NCBI GenBank assembly: GCA_021106665.1
Contig: JAIOTR010000086.1
Coordinates: forward strand, 1 to 7,638
DNA length: 7,638 bases
Direction of reading: 5' to 3'
Source: Bacteroidales bacterium
GTDB lineage: Bacteria; Bacteroidota; Bacteroidia; Bacteroidales; JAADJA01
Each line of letters starts with the position of its first letter. Position 1 is the first letter of the stretch. The notes below the pieces were generated by a model, which ran no database searches, was not told the origin of the DNA, and saw only the letters and a list, made by a program, of their open reading frames with translations. The position numbers and the translations under genes are program-made. Positions 7,231-7,638 of the stretch are shown here, piece after piece.

Positions 7231-7593
7231 CTAATTGTATTCTTCTATCATTTCCCAGGGGAACATAGCAAAGTTTAATCCCAGGAATAGTAATCCGATG
7301 ATCATAAAGAATAAGAATATTCCGGCCAGTACCAATCCGATGATGGCCACTGTCCTTCCGGTTCTCAGGTTTTTGTATGATGCCTCAGTGTAATTTTGCG
7401 GATTGGCATTATATAAGGTTAAATCTTTACTTGCCAATACCAAAGCAATGATGGCAATTACCAATCCGATAATTCCGTGACACCAGCATAACACTATTGA
7501 TACTATTCCCAGTACTAAAACTGCTGATGCGTTTGGTAATGCAATTTGCGTAACATTTGGTTGTTGGTTGGTTGTTGTTGGTGAATCTTCCAT
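7231..7593 (-). CDS. CCC-motif/DUF4190-like small membrane protein
   Basis: Uncharacterised 120-residue membrane protein resembling the Bacteroidota 'CCC motif membrane protein' (DUF4190-like) group. After a polar Thr/Asn/Gln-rich tail (1-17), PNASAVLVLGIVSIVLCWCHGIIGLVIAIIALVLASKD (20-57) forms a hydrophobic hairpin with a Gly-Ile turn. Then come a soluble loop ending SYKNLRTGRTV and a final hydrophobic segment at about 82-110 with a short acidic tail. The Cys cluster here is Cys36-Trp37-Cys38 rather than three consecutive cysteines. The LYNANPQNY segment and the LRTGR motif before the last helix support the family assignment. The ATG at 7593 is the natural start; no promoter is recognisable in the 45 bases up to the window edge. 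It is separated from the RDD gene by 231 bases, so co-transcription is uncertain. Function unknown. Confidence 0.85.
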   Translation of the reverse strand: MEDSPTTTNQQPNVTQIALPNASAVLVLGIVSIVLCWCHGIIGLVIAIIALVLASKDLTLYNANPQNYTEASYKNLRTGRTVAIIGLVLAGIFLFFMIIGLLFLGLNFAMFPWEMIEEYN

Positions 7594-7638
7594 GGTTTAA
7601 ATGTTAGTGAATAAATAATTTGATTAAGTAATTAATAA

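Noticed and set aside
1..7638. A defence system, mobile element or other novel accessory cluster
   Set aside because: Every substantial open frame belongs to a core housekeeping or common membrane-protein family; no transposase, integrase, nuclease module, CRISPR spacing or terminal repeats were seen.

Overview
The window looks like an ordinary, moderately AT-rich chromosomal segment of a Bacteroidota (Bacteroidetes) bacterium, probably outside the best-studied genera. The support comes from protein character: an FtsK whose tail is of Bacteroidota type, a short LolA-like protein directly behind ftsK, a ParE-type topoisomerase of about 620 residues, and a small 'CCC-motif' type membrane protein. 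It also comes from one promoter that fits the Bacteroidota pattern (TTTG, about 19 bases, then TAnnTTTG) and from an intergenic array of degenerate 7-base repeats with consensus GAAGTTC. I saw no mobile element, CRISPR array, tRNA or rRNA.

Layout. Rightward half: the 3' part of ftsK (from the left edge to 2210; the N-terminus lies outside), then a lolA-like gene 4 bases later (2215-2871), then a 167-base gap holding the heptamer array and a predicted promoter, then parE (3039-4898). Leftward half: a CCC-motif type membrane protein gene (7593-7231), a 231-base AT-rich gap with inverted repeats, an RDD-family membrane protein gene (6999-6499), and a bifunctional NAD(P)H-hydrate repair gene (6456-4921). 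The two halves converge at 4899-4920, where only 22 bases separate the stop codons of parE and the repair gene.

How the genes relate. FtsK (DNA pumping and XerCD-dimer resolution at the septum) and ParE (ATPase subunit of topoisomerase IV, which unlinks daughter chromosomes) both act in the last stage of chromosome segregation and lie about 0.8 kb apart. The lolA-like gene between them looks co-transcribed with ftsK, while parE appears to have its own promoter. The partner gene parC is not in the window. The leftward RDD and nnr genes probably form a short operon. The nnr product is a metabolite-repair enzyme with no evident link to its membrane-protein neighbours.

I did not find an undescribed biological system. 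The points most worth a second look are the heptamer repeat array, the inverted repeats in the 7000-7230 gap, the very short predicted leader of parE, and the tight convergent junction with no visible terminator.
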